DNA from: Pardosa pseudoannulata
Taxonomy: Eukaryota > Arthropoda > Arachnida > Araneae > Lycosidae
Assembly (NCBI GenBank): GCA_032207245.1
Contig: CM063500.1
Coordinates: forward strand, 78,269,625 to 78,333,624
DNA: 64,000 bases
Reading direction: 5' to 3'
Shown here in pieces: positions 59,107 through 64,000 of the stretch (positions are counted from its first letter, which is position 1; each line of letters begins with the position of its first letter). The notes beneath the pieces were generated by a model. It searched no databases. It saw only the letters and a list, made by a program, of their open reading frames with translations, and was not told the DNA's origin. The translations under genes and the position numbers were made by a program.

Positions 59107-62100
59107 TATAGCGAATGCAAACTACTATCTACAGAAAATTATGGTACTATTGCTTAATATTCTATCAGAAAGGTGAAAGTCAAAATAAAAGTTTAGAAAT
59201 TTATGAATCTTAACAGAAGCTGCCATGCATGGTTTTAAAAGAACACTGTCTTTAAATAAAACTGTTATTACTTTATAAAGATATACTACAGTTGATTTAA
59301 AACATCAAAAAAGAAATGATATTTATGACAGACTAAATATTAAAAGGGTAACTTCATAAATTTAACAGTATAAAAATATTTCGTGATAATTTTATAATTT
59401 ATATATCAGTAACATTTATCACAAAATTTCAGATCTCCAATAACATTCAGGTAATTTATATAATAAGGTATATACATTTAGATTTAAAACAAAGGGGGGG
59501 AAGGGAAGATAAAGGTCAAAACATGTATCAAGACTAAAAATATACTAAATCTAAATATTTACAAAGAAGCAGCTTTATATCTCTAATAAATGAATAGGTT
59601 AGGAAGAAAGTATATTTACAATATTTCTTGTTCAGAAAGCTCTTTGAGAAAAACCGTCTTAAGACCAAGAATTTAGATGGGAAATACTATTTATAAAAGT
59701 ATTCAAAGAAAAACTGTACATTTGAAAGCAACCAAAGTAAATGCTACCACACCAAATTCCTCTAATCCAATTTGGAGAGGGAAAAAGGTTTTAAACAGAA
59801 AAGTTTAAACAATAAATAATGCTCCAAAATATTACAAACAACAAAAACAACATTTAATTGTAGTTTTTTAAATGACTTTTTTTCTTAGTACAGTAGTATC
59901 TACTGTCTAAAAAATTTTTATGTATACATACCACATAATTCTTTTATTCATAAAAATTTACTTAATCTTTCATTAAATATTTAAAAGTGACTAACATATG
60001 TATATTATTCTTAAAATGTAAAAATAAATATATTTTTCTAGAAGGAAATTTTAAGATGTTTTATATCACAACAGCCTTTTGGAATATATTTTGCTTTTTA
60101 AATGATTAAAAGTAGCAATGTTTGAATATATTATTGAAGAAGAAATTAGTGAGAATGCACAGATAGCAAGAACAAAAATGATTAAAAAAAAAAAAAAACA
60201 TAGTTAATAGTTATCTTACTATATACAACTATAAAAGAAACTATTCATTTCTTAAATTTAAAACTAAACAACCTAGTTTTCATAAAACATTCTTAAGCTA
60301 CATAGTAGTAGATATGTTCATTTTAGTAAAAACATCCTTTTACTGAATTTTGCAAAAGCAGTCTAATAACATTGTTATATGTAAATAGACACTTTTACAG
60401 GTAATAACATTTTCAAATAAGCCTACTGCATAATATTTAAAATCGTATAAAACATTTGATTCCCAGAAGCTCTTAAAAAAGTGGTGTAGACGATATACTT
60501 TAATAGCGATGGAATAACTTTTTAATTTTTCAAAATATTGTAGAATGTTAGATATAAAAATAAGTAAATTTATCATTTTTGAAATTTAGTATCACTCAAT
60601 AAACAAAATTGTTCCATACAAATTTATACTTAAAAGTTTTCAGAGTACTTCATTTTTTAATCCATAATCTTGATAAATTATTTCATGTTTACTTTTTTAC
60701 CATAAGTTTTAGGAAGTCTTTTAACATAGTTTTTTAAAATACAAATTATGTTAACTGTGGCATTTAGATATAGTATTTTTATTTGAGAATAAGACTAAGA
60801 ATTTTACAACCAAATATTTTTACGAAGAATTTCAAATGACTCACACTTTAAATTTTCTTCCTAAACAAGAAGCTTTAAGAATGAATGTTATTCAACAACA
60901 TTTAATTAAATCTATAGAATTAATATTAAATAAATAAGCATATTTTAACTTAGACTAAAACCAATACTGTTTTAATACTGACTTAACGTAACTTAATTAT
61001 ATCATATTTTGTAATGTTTATCCTCATATGCTTAATGCATATAAATGTTAGAGCTTAGCATATTTAAAATCAATGAACAAAAAATGGAATGAAGAATATA
61101 GTTTTACTTTAAAATTACGCTTTCCTTATTTAACAACACCCTATAAAGAAAAAGTAACTAATTTTTTCAAAATTAAAATGAACAGATAAAAAAATAATTG
61201 TATTCAAACTATTTATAAATATAATTTAATAACTTTATATTTTGGAGCATTATGGAATTTAAAAGCTATTTATAGGGTAATAGGAAGTTAAAAATTGATA
61301 ATTTTATTCCACACATTATAAATTTGTTTTGAATGCAAAAGGAGAGTATCCGACAGTCATAGTTTATAATATATACTTTAAAGCTGTCTATACCTCATTT
61401 TGTCTTTTTTTAAATAACATAATATTTAAAATTTGCATTTTGAAAGCTAGTGTTTATTTTACATGCACCAGAGCATATAATAATAAAGTCCATTTAAAAT
61501 ATATCTAGATTAAACAGGAATACACATTAATATCACTTACAGTTGTCGAATTTTGATTTTTGTAAATATAATGAAATTAATACCAAACTTTTTGTTATAA
61601 CAAGGATGGTAAATGTATATACTCTCACAAGGTCAGGTCATCAGAAATTTTATAGCTCTGAGTGATAGTACATAAATTGTGTCAAAAGAATTTCAAAGAA
61701 ACCAAAATTTTTGAGAGAAAACCATTGTGATATTTTAAAATGCATTTTGAATAAATACATCTCTTGCATAGATGTAATGCATAAGAAACAATATTTTAAA
61801 TGTATAGCAGATGGGGCTGAAGTATTGATTCCAATCTTCTAGTATAATTAAAAGCAGGTTAGTGATGATACATATATGAAAGATCATTAAAAATATCAGG
61901 ATGGCTAAGTTATAGGAATTCAAATTTTGTATGAATCAGTAATAGAGAAACTGAAAGAATTTATGTATTGAAGATTTTAAAGTGATAGACTCTCCTTTAA
62001 AGTTAATATCAAGTCTTACATGAAAAACTAAAAATTCATCTAGACTTAGTTAAATGAATAGCAAATACCTTATAACCAAACTTACAAATGGCTAAGAGGT

Positions 62101-62482
62101 ATGATCGATTTTATTCAGTCTTAGCTTCTCAAGAGACACAATGCATTAAAATTCATTAATATAATTTCTTAGGATGATCTGACCTCATAATAGTATTTTG
62201 CCCCTCAATCTCAGTTTTTGAACCATATGTTTCTAAGAGTGTAATCAGCAAAGATATGGAACATGCATTTGAGATGCCATAATGAAGATGAACTGAGGCA
62301 ATTCCTAATCACCATCAGATAACAGAAATATATATATAATTTATTTGAAGATAAAAACATTCACACCATTGCCTCACGTATTTAGTGACAAAGTTGGGGC
62401 ATTCAAGCAATAAATCACTGGAGGTTTCCATCACAATCAGTTACTTTACAGCTTTCACTATTATCTGTAAAGAAATTGGTTT

Positions 62483-63007
62483 TCAAATGCTGGTCTCATG
62501 AATTTTAGTTGTTTCCAAGAGGTGGTAACCACGGGCAACTGGGCTTGTCACATTCGTCCTGTTGTTAGATGTGCTTGAAGAAGGTGACGACGAGTTGACA
62601 GGCGTAATACTAGTTGTTGTAGTTGGGGAATTAGAAGGTGTTCCCTGGGTTGGATTTGTATTGCGATTATTGGATTGCATTGTTCGGATCATCAAGGGTG
62701 CTGTCTCATGCACATCCCCATCTGTTGAGTGGTTCTGGGGAGGTGGCATTATGTACTGGGAGTTATTGTGGTTGCTATTCCGAACAGAGTTGTTAGTGAA
62801 GACAGCATTTTTTTGGGAGTCAGCTATGTCATATGGGTAATCATTGGGTGATGGGGTTTTCACATCTTCATCAATGTAACTAATATCAGAAAGCTGCTTG
62901 GGGTGACTACGAGAACTACGCAAGCTGTGTAAACTATGTAAGCTATGAACACTACGTCTTTCCTCCATGTCTTCCAACGTACTCTTAAAGGCTCTTACTA
63001 CTCGTAG
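62483..63007 (-). CDS. Plasma-membrane Ca2+-ATPase (PMCA), terminal exon, tail A (ETSI)
   Basis: A strong minus-strand acceptor (TTTTTTCTCTCCTTCCAACAG) precedes 174 codons and the stop TGA at 62485-62483. The first residues, LRVVRAFKSTLEDMEERRSV, are the second half of the calmodulin-binding domain; the first half (…RIQTQ) should end the preceding exon beyond this window. HSLHSLHSLRSS follows, then an acidic patch (SDISYIDED), a proline-containing linker, an Asn/Ser/Thr-rich low-complexity stretch (about residues 75-155) and a conserved-looking end ARGYHLLETTKIHETSI. The last four residues ETSI form a class I PDZ ligand (Thr at -2, Ile at 0), as in vertebrate PMCA 'b' forms. The tail is longer than vertebrate ones mainly because of the low-complexity part. 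The phase at the acceptor equals that of tail B. The plus-strand frame over this exon is a shadow. Confidence 0.93.
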   Translation of the reverse strand, partial: LRVVRAFKSTLEDMEERRSVHSLHSLHSLRSSRSHPKQLSDISYIDEDVKTPSPNDYPYDIADSQKNAVFTNNSVRNSNHNNSQYIMPPPQNHSTDGDVHETAPLMIRTMQSNNRNTNPTQGTPSNSPTTTTSITPVNSSSPSSSTSNNRTNVTSPVARGYHLLETTKIHETSI

Positions 63008-64000
63008 CTGTTGGAAGGAGAGAAAAAATATGGAAACATACATACAAAGAGCAATACAAAGAAAAAATAAATGCACATTCAAAGCAACTATATTATACTT
63101 ATTTGTTAGCATTAAAAATCAATATCTATAGCAAACATTTCTTAAGAACATGCTGGAGGATCAAAATAATACACAGGACATGAACTGAATGCACTACACA
63201 ATTAGAAATCTGTTTCGCTCCTACTTTGAATATGTTAATATATATAGGGGAAAAAGAAAACTTAATTTATTTTAATAGTACTATAAATCTTTGAGCATAA
63301 CCAGTAGATCATCTAAAATAATTTAGAAAGGTTTGGTTACCATAAACTTTAGTACAATAAAACAACTTTTTTTTTTTAAATATTAACAAACTATTGTAGT
63401 ACATTATAGGCATAAAATTACCATTACTCAAATATAATTTCATGCTTTTAATATACAAGAGCATTAAAACAATTAAAATGCAAAGATTATAGCCTTAACA
63501 TTTTATAAATAGAATAGTAATTTTCTAATGAAAAAAATTAAGAATACACTTTAAAATTTTTGTACTAAATAATATAAGTGCATGGAGTCATAGTACTATT
63601 GAATACTTTAAAAAATTTCCTAAACACAAAGGTTTATTTTCTTTATTTATTTTTTAAATAAAAGATTTAACAGTTCATGCCACTGTGAAAATACTTAGCA
63701 TGCTCCTTCTAAGTTACTCTTACTTTAAATTGTTCTTATTCTGACAAAACAGAAAATAAAACCAGCACTTTTATCATCTAATGGTCATGCAAATTGAATA
63801 AAATGTAAATGTTAATTAAAAAACTAACACGTCAGCAAGCAAAAAAGATAACGCAAAACATCAAATGTAATCATAAAAAGCATAACAGAACAAAAATGTT
63901 CTATTTTACAGTGACAAAAACTGCTCTACAAATTACAATGAAATTCATTTCTATTTGTACCAAATAAATTAACTTACGAAGTTTTATAACTGCAGAAAAA
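63008..64000 (-). other. PMCA intron upstream of tail A
   Basis: AT-rich sequence that runs off the right edge. I see no further PMCA exon, so the exon carrying the first half of the calmodulin-binding domain lies beyond the window. Confidence 0.7.

Larger units (their letters stand above)
33727..62482 (-). other. PMCA intron between tail A and the candidate cassette exon, including the tail A 3'UTR
   Basis: This is 28.8 kb. Outside the listed elements, the stretches 33727-35760, 37625-39839, 40060-41600, 42000-44240, 47160-49140, 49500-51700 and 52275-58300 show no supportable gene. They are AT-rich with short random frames on both strands. The part next to 62482 must be the 3'UTR of tail A, with an unknown end. 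Confidence 0.5.

Noticed and set aside
53000..62400. Many 60-90 codon frames in the AT-rich block
   Set aside because: They are rich in Ile, Lys, Phe, Asn and Tyr, as expected by chance from AT-rich DNA. None carries a domain and none matches the PMCA body.
62562..62840. A 92-codon plus-strand open frame
   Set aside because: It is the antisense shadow of the low-complexity part of PMCA tail A.

Overview
The window is AT-rich animal nuclear DNA with short exons, long introns, GT-AG splice sites and dense, mostly decayed transposons. A single-Reeler-domain gene, a DUF4817-type transposase, Tc1, hAT, Tigger/pogo and TTAA elements, and tRNA-derived SINEs point to an arthropod. A chelicerate such as a spider is my best guess, but that is an impression and not a measurement. 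There are no bacterial operons, CRISPR arrays or recognisable viral genes.

Left part (1-13.5 kb, plus strand): a 123-bp tandem repeat enters from the left edge. A ~60-bp tandem repeat follows and runs up to the ATG of a three-exon gene (1040-1250, 10778-10985, 13314-13452). The gene encodes a secreted 185-aa protein with one Reeler domain, like arthropod 'putative defense protein'/Hdd11 proteins. Its 9.5-kb first intron is a transposon graveyard: an hAT deletion derivative, a mariner-like TA element, a SINE split by a TTAA-flanked element, a foldback element, and a Tc1 transposase remnant interrupted by a SINE.

Middle part (13.5-21.8 kb): an intergenic spacer between convergent genes. It holds two copies of a palindromic MITE and a decayed minus-strand DDE transposase with a triplicated internal segment.

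Right part (about 21.8-64 kb, minus strand): the 3' end of a plasma-membrane Ca2+-ATPase (PMCA) gene. Two terminal exons lie 40 kb apart on the same strand. Each opens with the second half of the PMCA calmodulin-binding domain and each ends in a different class I PDZ ligand. Tail A (62483-63007) ends ETSI and tail B (22258-22455) ends ETTV. A good candidate 69-nt cassette exon (33658-33726) lies between them. All three are compatible with a phase-0 junction at the place vertebrate PMCAs use for splice site C. The catalytic body of the pump lies beyond 64 kb. The 40-kb space carries nested hAT and TTAA elements, SINEs, non-LTR 3' ends, a Tigger-like remnant, a TA-flanked MITE and an hAT with a perfect 8-bp target duplication. 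The stretch from about 53 to 62.5 kb is extremely AT-rich and could include a long U-rich 3'UTR of the tail A transcript.

The main discovery candidate is the alternative-terminal-exon arrangement of the PMCA gene, which would let one pump gene make products differing in calmodulin and PDZ interaction.
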